Part shown: positions 47,044 through 56,418 of the stretch, one piece after another
Layout: each line of letters starts with the position of its first letter
Position numbering within the stretch: position 1 is the first letter of the stretch
NCBI RefSeq assembly: GCF_003865075.1
Contig: NZ_BHWB01000007.1
Coordinates: 124,001-188,000 of the forward strand
Direction of reading: 5' to 3'
Source of the DNA: Bacteroides faecalis
Lineage (GTDB): Bacteria > Bacteroidota > Bacteroidia > Bacteroidales > Bacteroidaceae
Length of the DNA stretch: 64,000 bases
Translations under genes and position numbers: made by a program
The notes under the pieces: generated by a model
The model's input: only the letters and a program-made list of their open reading frames with translations
Told to the model about the DNA's origin: nothing
The model's database searches: none

Positions 47044-48486
47044 TCAAATTTCCCAGATTTTTCCTTTGCCGAATAAACCATTCAGCCAGGTATTCATATA
47101 TCCGGTGCGAAGTGCCAGGTCGAGTACAGTGAAACGACGGTTCATATATTGAGTACATAAAAATGTCTGTCGTAAATGGCTTCTTGAGATACCGACTTCT
47201 TCAGGATTGGTGGGTAGACCTATTTGTTTCATCTTTGCTTTCATTTCTTTGTAAGGAATGAGTTGTTGTGACAAACGTTCACGGATCTCCGGCCAGTATT
47301 CTTTTAATTGTTGAAGCTGTATACCAAGTTGCTCGCGAGAGATGTATTTTGCTTTTGCTTCCTGAATGCAAACATTTAAACCGATTTCGGAAATGGCTTC
47401 TTTAGCTTGGCGTTCATATGCTTCTGCATCCGGCCAGTTGGCACAACATTTCTGTATATCCAAATCTTCAAGCGGGGCGTTTACTACCCATTCATAAAAT
47501 GCTGTAATGGCAAGAATGCCAATGCTGAGAAGATCCCCATGACTGACTGCTTTTGTCTTTTTGATCCGGCGTTCCAACTCCCAAAAATTGCTAAGCAAAT
47601 GTTCGGCACCTGAAGCGGGACGGTTTGTTTTTACTAGTTGCATAGCAAATCCGCCTAGCATAAGACCCTCCATTAATTTAGCTATCGTGGTGTGTTCATC
47701 CTGGACAGAAGCCTTCTCGGTCAGTAGTAAAGCTTCATGGAAACCACTTTGGGTGATTTTCCATGCTTTTTCATCTATTGGCTCTACTCCCAGCCAGTCC
47801 GCAATAATCCAGTCGGCACCGGCAGTCATTTTTGCGAGTAAGTCGGCATAGCCTGAAGTAGTCATCTTTGTCGGTGACTGCAAAATGACGTCTGTGTCTA
47901 CTAGAACGGCTTGCGGGGCGACACATGGAAATAATTGTTTGATATCGTTTGTACGAATAGAAGCTCCGTAAGCTGTGTATCCGTCCATCGATGCAGCAGT
48001 AGCTACACACATATATCTTTTCCCTACCAGATGAGAGGCAAGTTTTGTCAGATCATTAATTGTGCCGGAACCGACTGCGATAGGTATTGCTTCACATTTC
48101 TTAAAGCATTCCACTAATTCGGTCACGCAACTATATTCTGCATGTAAGGTTGATGATTCGAAAATGAATGGAGATTCTTGTTCGATGCCCGCTTTACGAA
48201 GAGCTTCCTCTACTCGTTTGCCGGCAGCAGCGTATGTATTGGTATCGGCTACAATGATTGCTTTTCTTCGTGGGAATTGTTTGGCGAACAAGTCTGCGAC
48301 TTCTTCTAGTATTCCATCTCCCAGACGGAGTGCTCTGGTGTCACTGGTAGCTTCCAAGGCTTGTTCTATTCTTAACATGCCTCGTCTATATGGTTTCGGT
48401 TTATAGTCCGGATCTTCTTTTATGATGGAATAAATCCGTTGGATGATTTCAGGGTTAAATTCAATTGAGATTTCAATATTCTCCAT
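47044..48486 (-). CDS. egsA: EgsA/AraM-type sn-glycerol-1-phosphate dehydrogenase
   Basis: The protein has 480 residues, about 80 longer than Bacillus AraM. After an N-terminal extension comes an iron/zinc-type alcohol dehydrogenase fold: IIVADTNTYAAAGKRVEEAL, the nucleotide-binding AVGSGTINDLTKLASH, and ATAASMDGYTAYGAS with a metal-ligand Asp nearby (AGADWIIADWLG). Further candidate metal ligands are the His residues in SGAEHLLSNFWE and AVSHGDLLSIGI. The family interconverts glycerol 1-phosphate and dihydroxyacetone phosphate, the stereochemistry of archaeal lipids. It is divergent from glpABC and shares their promoter region, which suggests a role in breaking down glycerophosphates. The symbol is by homology. 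Confidence 0.85.
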   Translation of the reverse strand: MENIEISIEFNPEIIQRIYSIIKEDPDYKPKPYRRGMLRIEQALEATSDTRALRLGDGILEEVADLFAKQFPRRKAIIVADTNTYAAAGKRVEEALRKAGIEQESPFIFESSTLHAEYSCVTELVECFKKCEAIPIAVGSGTINDLTKLASHLVGKRYMCVATAASMDGYTAYGASIRTNDIKQLFPCVAPQAVLVDTDVILQSPTKMTTSGYADLLAKMTAGADWIIADWLGVEPIDEKAWKITQSGFHEALLLTEKASVQDEHTTIAKLMEGLMLGGFAMQLVKTNRPASGAEHLLSNFWELERRIKKTKAVSHGDLLSIGILAITAFYEWVVNAPLEDLDIQKCCANWPDAEAYERQAKEAISEIGLNVCIQEAKAKYISREQLGIQLQQLKEYWPEIRERLSQQLIPYKEMKAKMKQIGLPTNPEEVGISRSHLRQTFLCTQYMNRRFTVLDLALRTGYMNTWLNGLFGKGKIWEI

Positions 48487-48829
48487 AATTCCTTTATATA
48501 ATCAGGTTAAACATTTCATTTGACTAACTAAATTTCGTTTTCTACTTTCATTCATTCGCTTATTAGTTCTTATGAAGGCTACAAATATACATAGAAAGAT
48601 AATTAGTTTGATAAAATAACCCTTCTTTTTTCGTAAAAGAAAGTTTTTTTGTTTTTTTCTGAGAAATCAGGTTTTCTTTGGGGATGAAAAGTATGCAGAT
48701 AATGGCAAAAAGAAAATATAAATGTTTCGTAATATCGAAAATAATATCTATTTTTGCATCGAAACGAAATGATAGATATGTGAATCGAAATATATAAGGG
48801 CTATTTCATGCCTAAAAACATAAATATTG
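48487..48829. promoter_or_regulatory. Divergent promoter region of egsA and glpABC
   Basis: A 343-base region. For glpA (+): TTTC (48725-48728), 20 bases, TATTTTTG (48749-48756). For egsA (-): TATATTTG at 48582-48589. Three ATCGAAA words at 48734-48740, 48758-48764 and 48784-48790 surround the glpA -7 element: one between the promoter elements, one at the likely start point, one just downstream. This arrangement suggests repression by a regulator encoded outside the window. Confidence 0.6.
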
Positions 48830-50452
48830 ATGGATAATAGAGTGAATAAAGAGCAATTTGATGTAATTGTCATTGGGGGAGGCGCGACAGGAGCCGGCAC
48901 AGCTCGCGATTGTGCGATGCGTGGATTGCGTGTGTTGCTGTTGGAACGCTTTGATTACACGAATGGGGCAACCAGTCGTAACCATGGATTGCTGCACAGT
49001 GGCGCCCGGTATGCTGTAAACGACCATGAATCGGCCGCTGAATGTATTAAAGAGAATATAATATTGCGCCGTATAGCAAGTCACTGTGTAGAAGGGACTT
49101 CCGGTTTATTTATTTCTTTACCGGAAGATGATATAAATTATCAGTCAACATTCATAAACAGTTGCCGGAAAGCGGGAATTGAAGCGGAAGCGATTGATCC
49201 GAAGGAAGCACTTCTTCTGGAGCCTTCGGCAAATCCTAGTTTGATTGGGGCGGTAAAAGTCCCGGATGGTTCTGTTGATCCGTTCCGATTGACTATTGCC
49301 AATATTCTGGATGCACGTATGCATGGGGCAACTACTCTAACCTATCATGAAGTGATTGAATTCATCAAAGAGCAGGATCGTGTAGTGGGTGTTTGTGTGC
49401 TTGATCATAAAACGAAGGAAAAGAAAAACTTCTATGCACCTGTCACAGTAAATGCCGGAGGTATTTGGGGGCATCATATTGCAGAGTTGGCAGGAGTCAG
49501 AGTAAATATGTTCCCGGCTAAGGGAGCTCTGTTGATTTTCGGTCATCGTGTGAATAATGTTGTGTTGAACCGTTGCCGTAAACCTGCCGATGCGGATATT
49601 TTGGTGCCGGGGGATACTATTTGTGTAATTGGTACTACCTCCAGTCATATTCCATATGATGAAATTGACCATATGCATGTTACACCGGATGAAGTCAGAA
49701 TCCTTTTGGAAGAAGGAGAGAAGCTGGCACCTTCATTGGCTACTACCCGTATTCTTCGTGCGTATGCCGGAGTTCGTCCTTTGGTGGCTGCCGATGATGA
49801 TCCTTCCGGTAGAAGTATTAGCAGGGGTATTGTGTTGTTGGATCATGAAAAACGCGATGGACTTGGTGGATTCGTAACCATTACGGGCGGAAAGCTAATG
49901 ACTTACCGGTTGATGGCGGAATGGGCAACTGATCTGGTTTGTAAGAAACTAAGTGTAGATAAGGTTTGTCGGACGGCTGAAGTTGAGTTACCCGGATCAA
50001 GAGGAGTGGTAGACATAAAGGATAAGAAAGAATCTGTCACTATCTCAATGGTGAGAAAGGCGGAAGAAGGACGACATGGTGAACTTGCCAGCAGGATTGC
50101 CAATAATAATAAATTTGATGACAGTCTTGTGTGTGAGTGCGAAAGTGTAACGGTCGGTGAAGTAGATTATGCTTTTAATGAGTTGGATGCTGATACGTTG
50201 GTTGCACTTCGTCGTCGTACTCGCTTGGGGATGGGGACTTGCCAGGGAGAACTTTGTGCTTGTCGGGCTGCCGGATTATTGGGGAAGGCACATCAGTGTT
50301 CCGGTCGGGCAAAAGCGGACTTGGTTGCTTTTTTGAATGAGCGTTGGAAAGGTATGTATCCCATTGCCTGGGGTGAATGTTTGCGTGAAAGTCAGTTTTC
50401 GGCGTGGGTGTATGACAATGTATGTGATTTAGGCTCGACTGACAAAATATGA
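48830..50452 (+). CDS. glpA: Anaerobic glycerol-3-phosphate dehydrogenase subunit A
   Basis: The ATG at 48830 is used; a TTG at 48827 is one codon earlier. The product has 540 residues. The FAD-binding motif is VIGGGATGAGTARD, followed by the GlpA/GlpD signature GATSRNHGLLHSGARYAV. The C-terminal BFD-like [2Fe-2S] domain has Cys ligands in VCECESVT and GTCQGELCACR. With GlpB and GlpC it oxidises glycerol 3-phosphate to dihydroxyacetone phosphate, passing electrons to menaquinone at the inner membrane. It is the first gene of the glpABC-glpT operon (10 bases to glpB). Confidence 0.96.
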   Translation: MDNRVNKEQFDVIVIGGGATGAGTARDCAMRGLRVLLLERFDYTNGATSRNHGLLHSGARYAVNDHESAAECIKENIILRRIASHCVEGTSGLFISLPEDDINYQSTFINSCRKAGIEAEAIDPKEALLLEPSANPSLIGAVKVPDGSVDPFRLTIANILDARMHGATTLTYHEVIEFIKEQDRVVGVCVLDHKTKEKKNFYAPVTVNAGGIWGHHIAELAGVRVNMFPAKGALLIFGHRVNNVVLNRCRKPADADILVPGDTICVIGTTSSHIPYDEIDHMHVTPDEVRILLEEGEKLAPSLATTRILRAYAGVRPLVAADDDPSGRSISRGIVLLDHEKRDGLGGFVTITGGKLMTYRLMAEWATDLVCKKLSVDKVCRTAEVELPGSRGVVDIKDKKESVTISMVRKAEEGRHGELASRIANNNKFDDSLVCECESVTVGEVDYAFNELDADTLVALRRRTRLGMGTCQGELCACRAAGLLGKAHQCSGRAKADLVAFLNERWKGMYPIAWGECLRESQFSAWVYDNVCDLGSTDKI

Positions 50453-50461
50453 TAAAGACTT

Positions 50462-51706
50462 ATGAAATTTGATACAATCATAATAGGAGGAGGGCTTGCT
50501 GGATTAGTCTGTGGTATCCGTTTGCAAGAGAAAGGACAGAACTGCGTTATTATATCCACCGGACAAAGTGCATTGCATTTTTCTTCCGGATCTTTGGACT
50601 TATTGGGTAAGTTGCCCGATGGTTCCGAAGTCGTTCATCCGTTGGAGGCTATTGGACAATTGGAAGAGTTTCATCCTTATCGAAAGATTGGGGTTGAGAA
50701 AGTAAAGCAATATGTAGAAGATACCAATCTGTTCATGGAACGTTGTGGAATTTTGGTACAAGGTAATTCGGATAGAAATCATTATCGGCTGACTCCGATG
50801 GGAATGTTGAAGCAAACTTGGCTTACATTTGAAGACTTTACTACGTTTGAGAATCGTGAGAAGTTTCTCTGGTCGCGTGTAGCCATTATTAATTTTGAAG
50901 GATTTCTGGATTTTTACACACAGTTTATTGCAGACTCATTTGAGGCGCATGGAGCTATGTGTACAGTTTCTTCTATCAGTTTGCCTCCCGTAGAGAAATT
51001 GCGATCTAATCCTACGGAAATGCGTTCGGCTAATATAGCGCGTGTATTTGATTCGTATGAATCAATTAATCAATTGGTTGCGACACTTCAACCGGTGTGT
51101 GACGAAGTAGATATGTTGGTGCTTCCTGCCGTTTTTGGTTTGTCATCTCCCATACCGATGCAATATTTGAAACAACGTTTGGCGAAACCACTTTGTCTAG
51201 TGGCTACAATGCCCCCTTCCGTGCCGGGAATACGTACCCAACAGCAATTAACTCGCCGCTTTATTGAATTAGGAGGAACCTTTATGATGGGAGATACTGT
51301 AGAACGTGGGAACATTGTAGACGGACAGATAAAAGGAATAGTTACGACGAATCACGGTGATATTGAATTGTCGGCAGATAATTATGTACTGGCTTCCGGA
51401 AGTTTCTTTAGCCGGGGGATTATTGCCCGTCCTGATTCTGTATATGAACCGGTGTTTAATGTAGACGTTTACTTTGATGAAGATCGTGCAAAATGGTATC
51501 AAACCGATGTTTTTGCTTCTCAACCTTATATGAACTTTGGCGTAAAAACCGATGTAGATTTTCATCCGATGATGCAAGGTAAGAAAATTGATAATTTATA
51601 TGCTATCGGCTCTATTCTGTCGGGATTCAATCCCATGCAAGAAGGGTGTGGAGCGGGTGTTTCCATCCTGTCTGCCATGAACGTAGCCGATAAAATAGTT
51701 AAATAA
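50462..51706 (+). CDS. glpB: Anaerobic glycerol-3-phosphate dehydrogenase subunit B
   Basis: The protein has 414 residues, the usual GlpB length. An N-terminal flavin motif (IIGGGLAGLVCGIRLQEKG) is followed by GQSALHFSSGSLDLLG, a GlpB hallmark. The C-terminal FAD block is NLYAIGSILSGFNPMQEGCGAGVSILSAM. GlpB links the catalytic GlpA to the membrane-bound iron-sulfur GlpC. It is tightly packed in the operon (8 bases to glpC). Confidence 0.95.
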   Translation: MKFDTIIIGGGLAGLVCGIRLQEKGQNCVIISTGQSALHFSSGSLDLLGKLPDGSEVVHPLEAIGQLEEFHPYRKIGVEKVKQYVEDTNLFMERCGILVQGNSDRNHYRLTPMGMLKQTWLTFEDFTTFENREKFLWSRVAIINFEGFLDFYTQFIADSFEAHGAMCTVSSISLPPVEKLRSNPTEMRSANIARVFDSYESINQLVATLQPVCDEVDMLVLPAVFGLSSPIPMQYLKQRLAKPLCLVATMPPSVPGIRTQQQLTRRFIELGGTFMMGDTVERGNIVDGQIKGIVTTNHGDIELSADNYVLASGSFFSRGIIARPDSVYEPVFNVDVYFDEDRAKWYQTDVFASQPYMNFGVKTDVDFHPMMQGKKIDNLYAIGSILSGFNPMQEGCGAGVSILSAMNVADKIVK

Positions 51707-51713
51707 GAGTATT

Positions 51714-52970
51714 ATGAACTCACAGCAATATAATATAAGTAACAACAACTTCGAGCAATGCATCAAATGTATGATCTGTACGGTGTATTGTCCCGTAGTA
51801 CCTGTCAATCATGATTTTCCCGGTCCCAAACAGGCAGGACCGGACGGAGAGCGTTTCCGGTTGAAAACGCCCGACTTTTTTGATCCGACTCTTAAATATT
51901 GCCTGAATTGTAAACGCTGCGAAGTTTCTTGTCCTTCTGGGGTACGGATTGGCGATATTATTCAGGCAGCACGAATTAAGTATAATCGTTCGAAACCGAA
52001 ACTACGTGATATGATGTTAGCTAACACTGACATAGTAGGAACGATGTCTACTAAGTTGGCTCCAGTAGTGAATGCAACCCTTAAGTTGAGTTCGGTAAAA
52101 AAGGTAATGGATGCTGTACTTCGGATAGATCATCGGCGTACATTTCCCCAATATGCTTCGCAAACTTTTGAAAGTTGGTATCATCAGCAAGCGGAAGCAA
52201 AACAGGATTCTTATCAGCGTCATGTGAGTTACTTTCATGGTTGCTACGTGAATTATAATTTTCCGCAGCTAGGAAAAGATCTGGTGAAGATAATGAATGC
52301 AATCGGTTATGGAGTGCATTTATTGGAACACGAAAAATGTTGTGGAGTGGCGTTGATCTCTAATGGACTTATTTCGCAAGCTAAGAAGCAGGCATTGCAC
52401 AATATAAAGGCGATTCGTCAGTCGGTGATTGAGAATAATCGTCCTGTGTTGGCGACTTCGTCTACCTGTGTGTTTACTCTGCGTGATGAGTATCCTCATT
52501 TGCTGGATATTGATAATGCGGATGTTCGGCAGAGTACGGAACTTGCTACTCGTTTTATATTCCGGTTGGTAGAGTCGGGAGAGGTAAAACTAGCTTTCAA
52601 GAAAGATTATCACAACAGGATTGCTTATCATACTCCCTGCCATATGGAGAAATTAGGATGGTCTATTTATTCCACTTCTTTGTTGCGAATGATCCCGGGG
52701 GTGGACTGTGTAATGCTTAACTCGCAATGTTGCGGCATTGCAGGAACCTATGGATTTAAAAAAGAGAATTACGAAACTTCACAAGGAATCGGTAATCCCC
52801 TTTTTCGCCAGATTCAGGAGTCGCATGTCAGTTATGTTGCTACCGATTGCGAAACTTGCAAATGGCAAATTGAGATGTCTACTCCGACACGTGTCATGAA
52901 TCCGATCTCCATTTTAGCTGATGCATTGGATGTGGAAGCAACTATTGCACTGAATGGTATTAAAATATAA
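51714..52970 (+). CDS. glpC: Anaerobic glycerol-3-phosphate dehydrogenase subunit C (iron-sulfur)
   Basis: The protein has 418 residues. Two [4Fe-4S] motifs, CIKCMICTVYCP (about 16-27) and CLNCKRCEVSCP (about 63-74), are followed by two CCG-domain cysteine clusters (EKCCGVAL and SQCCGIAGTYG). GlpC anchors the GlpAB dimer to the membrane and hands electrons to quinone. Length and motif order are standard. It is followed 33 bases later by glpT. Confidence 0.96.
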   Translation: MNSQQYNISNNNFEQCIKCMICTVYCPVVPVNHDFPGPKQAGPDGERFRLKTPDFFDPTLKYCLNCKRCEVSCPSGVRIGDIIQAARIKYNRSKPKLRDMMLANTDIVGTMSTKLAPVVNATLKLSSVKKVMDAVLRIDHRRTFPQYASQTFESWYHQQAEAKQDSYQRHVSYFHGCYVNYNFPQLGKDLVKIMNAIGYGVHLLEHEKCCGVALISNGLISQAKKQALHNIKAIRQSVIENNRPVLATSSTCVFTLRDEYPHLLDIDNADVRQSTELATRFIFRLVESGEVKLAFKKDYHNRIAYHTPCHMEKLGWSIYSTSLLRMIPGVDCVMLNSQCCGIAGTYGFKKENYETSQGIGNPLFRQIQESHVSYVATDCETCKWQIEMSTPTRVMNPISILADALDVEATIALNGIKI

Positions 52971-53003
52971 AAACGGAAAACACATTACGAAAAACGATAT
53001 ACT

Positions 53004-54347
53004 ATGTCACACTTTCTCACTCCCCCTGCTTTTAAGGCTGAAATACCGGCAGGAAAAATTGATAAACAGTATAAAAGGCTTCGTTTACAAGTCTTTATAG
53101 GAATCTTTGTGGGCTATGCCGGATATTATCTGGTACGTAAAAACTTTACGATGGCTATGCCGGAATTAGAGCAGATGGGGTATGACCACGCAGCTCTTGG
53201 TTTTGCCATTTCTGCCAATGCCATAGCTTATGCTTTGTCTAAGTTTTTAATGGGTAGTGTTTCTGACCGCAGTGATGCCCGGAAGTTTCTTCCATTGGGT
53301 TTGTTGCTTGCAGCCGGAGTAACCTTTGTTCTGGGAACTCAATGGGGGACATCATCCATTATTATGATGTTTATTCTTCAGTTCCTGATTGGTTGGTTTC
53401 AAGGGATGGGATGGCCTCCTTGCGGGAGGGTGATGACCCATTGGTTTTCGATCAAAGAGCGGGGGACTAAGATGTCTATTTGGAATTGTGCACATAATGT
53501 AGGAGGGGCGTTGGTAGGACCAATGGCGGCTTATGGACTGATTTGGTCGGGAAGCTGGCGTTTCGGAACTTTCTGTTTTCCGGCTTTTGTGGCTCTATTT
53601 ATTGCTATACTTGCTTATCTGTTGATCCGTGATACTCCTCAATCCTGTGGATTGCCTTCCATTGAGAAATATCGAAATGATTACCCGAAAAACTATAGTG
53701 CTAAGAGTGAAGAGGTACTGACGACGAAAGAGATCTTTTTCAAATATGTCTTGAATAACCGTACTCTTTGGTTTATAGCGATTGCTAATGCTTTCATTTA
53801 TATGGTACGTTATGGTTGTCTGGATTGGGCTCCTACTTATTTGCAGAATGTGAAAGGGTATAACTTAAAGGATATTGGCTGGGCTTATTTTGCTTATGAA
53901 TTTGCAGCCATTCCGGGGACAATTATTTGTGGCTGGTTGAGTGATAAGATTTTTAAAGGACGTCGTGCCATTACGATTATGATTTATATGGTGCTGACTG
54001 CCATATTTATTGCTATCTATTGGTTTAATCCTTCGGGACATGCCATGATCGATGTTATCTGCCTGATCATGATTGGTTTCTTAATCTATGGTCCTGTCAT
54101 GTTGATCGGAGTTCAGGCTTTGGATCTTGCCCCTAAAAATGCAGCGGGAACTTCAGCCGGTCTGACCGGATTCTTCGGCTATTTTTTTGGTACAGCTTTA
54201 CTGGCTAATATAGGTGTCGGATTTGTAGTTGATCAATTTGGATGGAATTGGTATTTCATCATGATGTTGATAGCTTGTGCGCTGGCATTTCTGTTTGTGA
54301 CATTTACATATAAGGAAGAGCAATATTTAGTGAAGGGAAATAAATAA
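53004..54347 (+). CDS. glpT: Glycerol-3-phosphate:phosphate antiporter
   Basis: The protein has 447 residues with twelve membrane helices. It closely follows the E. coli GlpT pattern: FKAEIPAGKIDKQYKRLR at the N-terminus, GYAGYYLVRKNFTMAMPE, GWFQGMGWPPCGRVMTHW, WNCAHNVGGALVG and RDTPQSCGLPSIEKYRNDYP. It imports glycerol 3-phosphate in exchange for phosphate. It is the last gene of the glpABC operon, so uptake and oxidation are coupled. It is distinct from the OPA transporter at 45391. Confidence 0.95.
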   Translation: MSHFLTPPAFKAEIPAGKIDKQYKRLRLQVFIGIFVGYAGYYLVRKNFTMAMPELEQMGYDHAALGFAISANAIAYALSKFLMGSVSDRSDARKFLPLGLLLAAGVTFVLGTQWGTSSIIMMFILQFLIGWFQGMGWPPCGRVMTHWFSIKERGTKMSIWNCAHNVGGALVGPMAAYGLIWSGSWRFGTFCFPAFVALFIAILAYLLIRDTPQSCGLPSIEKYRNDYPKNYSAKSEEVLTTKEIFFKYVLNNRTLWFIAIANAFIYMVRYGCLDWAPTYLQNVKGYNLKDIGWAYFAYEFAAIPGTIICGWLSDKIFKGRRAITIMIYMVLTAIFIAIYWFNPSGHAMIDVICLIMIGFLIYGPVMLIGVQALDLAPKNAAGTSAGLTGFFGYFFGTALLANIGVGFVVDQFGWNWYFIMMLIACALAFLFVTFTYKEEQYLVKGNK

Positions 54348-54675
54348 TAATAAGCGTGTTGTTTGCATATGTCTGGCATAGCATGTATATGATTCTATAT
54401 ATATCTTTGCCGGACTTGCTTTTACTTCTTGTCAAATCTCAAAATATCTTTAGGGACTGCGTATTGGCATAAAAAAGAAAATGAAGAGGATGTTTAGGTT
54501 TATGTTCTTTGTTATCTGAAGGATTTTCTATAACTTGCCACTGTTTATCAGTCTGGTCTATACATAATACTCCGTGATTCTTTACATACGATTGGATCGT
54601 TATATTTAAAAGGAAGAAAGATAACAACGGCCCGCTGATAAATTCCTTTGTTAAACCATAATAGTTTCTTTATAT
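54348..54675. other. Gap with terminator-like hairpin and transposase scrap
   Basis: A 328-base region. GTCTGGCA (54371-54378) pairs with TGCCGGAC (54409-54416, one G-U) and is followed by TTGCTTTTA, a weak terminator for the glp operon. The minus strand carries a transposase-like fragment (next entry). The remainder is AT-rich leader for the DUF4838 gene. Confidence 0.5.
54439..54570 (-). pseudogene. Probable IS5-type transposase N-terminal remnant
   Basis: On the minus strand an open frame reads DQTDKQWQVIENPSDNKE and then KPKHPLHF. This resembles the N-terminus of IS5-group transposases (TDKQWQVI...LDP..RKRKHSLRDI). Only about 40 codons remain, without catalytic DDE residues, so it is a scrap of a former insertion. 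No terminal repeats were identified. Confidence 0.45.
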
Positions 54676-56418
54676 ATGAGAGATAAGAATAGTATGCAAT
54701 TTATTATTATATTATGCAGTGTTTTGATTTGCACAACGAGTACAATGGCAAGTAATATACTGTTCAAAAATGGGAAATCAAAATATCAGATAGCTATCTC
54801 TGCTGAAGCCTCTTCATCCGAACAAACTGCTGCTAAGGAGTTACAAGCATACATTAAGCAGATAGGTGGAGTAGAACTTCCTATTACTAACTCGCTGAAT
54901 TCTAATGGTCCAAAGATATTTGTAGGTTATAATGATAGAGTCAGCCAACTTGTTGGAAAACAAGATATCACACCTGACTATGAGGGTTTCACTTACTGTA
55001 ATAAGGGGAAGCATCTGATCATATATGGAGGTAGTAAGCGTGGCACCATGTATGGAGTATTTAGTTTTCTGGAAGATCAGTTTGGAGTGCGATGGTACAC
55101 ACCAAATTGCACAAAAGTGCCCAAACTAAAGAAATGGAATTTTGTTACTTTACATCATAGCGAGGAGCCTGCTATTCAATATCGCTATTCTAATTATTTT
55201 GTGACAGAAAATGTGTCACAGTGGAGTGCACACAATAAAGAAAATATGAAATGGGGACCGGTAGATAATTTATATGGAAATATAGAAGCATACTGGAATG
55301 CACATACCATGGGACAGCTGGTTACAGCTAAAGAATTTTTCAAAGAACATCCGGAATATTTCGCACTAAGAAATGGTAAACGTATTGATAATGGACAGCT
55401 ATGTTTATCGAATCCTAATGTGTTGGACATTTGCAAGAAACGGTTATTTGAAAAGATGAAATCGTTGCCGGGATACAGAATATTTAGTCTTTCACAAAAC
55501 GATAATCAGTCTTTCTGTGAATGTCCTAATTGCAAGGCCATGGAAGAGCGCTATGGTGGTCATTCAGGGCTTATTATATGGTTTGTAAATCAAGTTGCTG
55601 ACGAAGCCCAATTGTTGTTTCCACAGAAATATATTGGTACTTTTGCTTATCAGTATTCCCGTAAACCACCTGTAGGTATTCGTCCAAAGGACAACGTAGT
55701 AGTACGCTTATGTAGTATAGAGTGTTGCTTTGCTCATCCGATTACAGCAGAATGTCCTCAGAATAAAGCATTTGTAGACGATATGAAGGCTTGGAGTAAA
55801 ATAGCTCCTCATCTGTTTATTTGGGATTATATTGTCGATTATGCCCAATACATAGCTCCATGGCCGAACTTTCAGGTGCTGGGACCAAATATTCAAGCAT
55901 TTCGTGAACATAATGTCATTGGTGTCTTCGAAGAAGCACAATATCAATCCGGTGGAGCCGAGTTTGACGAGATGAAGGCATGGGTGGCAAATAAACTTTT
56001 ATGGAATCCACAACAGGATGTTAACGTATTGGTAAAAGATTTCATAGATGGTTACTATGGTAACGCAGCACCAAAAATTATGGAATATTACCTACTTTGT
56101 CAGTCGTTGGTTAATCCGCAGACTCACTTTGGTATCTATATTAGAGAGAATGATCCAATATACTCTGATGAGTTTATTCAGAAAGGCTTTTCGATTATTA
56201 ATGGTGCCAAACAAGATGCAGAAAACGATACAATAAAAGAACGTGTAGAGCGAGTGAGTATGCAACTGTTATACTTACAAAGTGTGCGTAATAGAAAGAA
56301 ATCTATAGAAGATGGAACTTGGGCTGAATTTGTAAGATTGGCCCGACGCTATAATGCCAAACCTAGTGAAGGGCAAACTTTGGATAGTTTTATCTCAAGC
56401 TTTGAAGCTAATAATTAA
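54676..56418 (+). CDS. DUF4838-type secreted protein (putative glycoside hydrolase-like)
   Basis: The protein has 580 residues. The Met at 54694 would give the cleaner signal peptide (MQFIIILCSVLICTTSTMAS). Residues about 25-130 resemble the alpha/beta domain seen before GH20 and alpha-glucuronidase barrels (EQTAAKELQAYIKQIGGVELPI, YGGSKRGTMYGVFSFLEDQFGVRWY). Residues about 135-480 fit DUF4838, with SQNDNQSFCECPNCKAMEE and LFIWDYIVDYAQYIAPWPN. Carbohydrate processing is likely but the activity is unknown. It is alone after the glp operon. Confidence 0.75.
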   Translation: MRDKNSMQFIIILCSVLICTTSTMASNILFKNGKSKYQIAISAEASSSEQTAAKELQAYIKQIGGVELPITNSLNSNGPKIFVGYNDRVSQLVGKQDITPDYEGFTYCNKGKHLIIYGGSKRGTMYGVFSFLEDQFGVRWYTPNCTKVPKLKKWNFVTLHHSEEPAIQYRYSNYFVTENVSQWSAHNKENMKWGPVDNLYGNIEAYWNAHTMGQLVTAKEFFKEHPEYFALRNGKRIDNGQLCLSNPNVLDICKKRLFEKMKSLPGYRIFSLSQNDNQSFCECPNCKAMEERYGGHSGLIIWFVNQVADEAQLLFPQKYIGTFAYQYSRKPPVGIRPKDNVVVRLCSIECCFAHPITAECPQNKAFVDDMKAWSKIAPHLFIWDYIVDYAQYIAPWPNFQVLGPNIQAFREHNVIGVFEEAQYQSGGAEFDEMKAWVANKLLWNPQQDVNVLVKDFIDGYYGNAAPKIMEYYLLCQSLVNPQTHFGIYIRENDPIYSDEFIQKGFSIINGAKQDAENDTIKERVERVSMQLLYLQSVRNRKKSIEDGTWAEFVRLARRYNAKPSEGQTLDSFISSFEANN

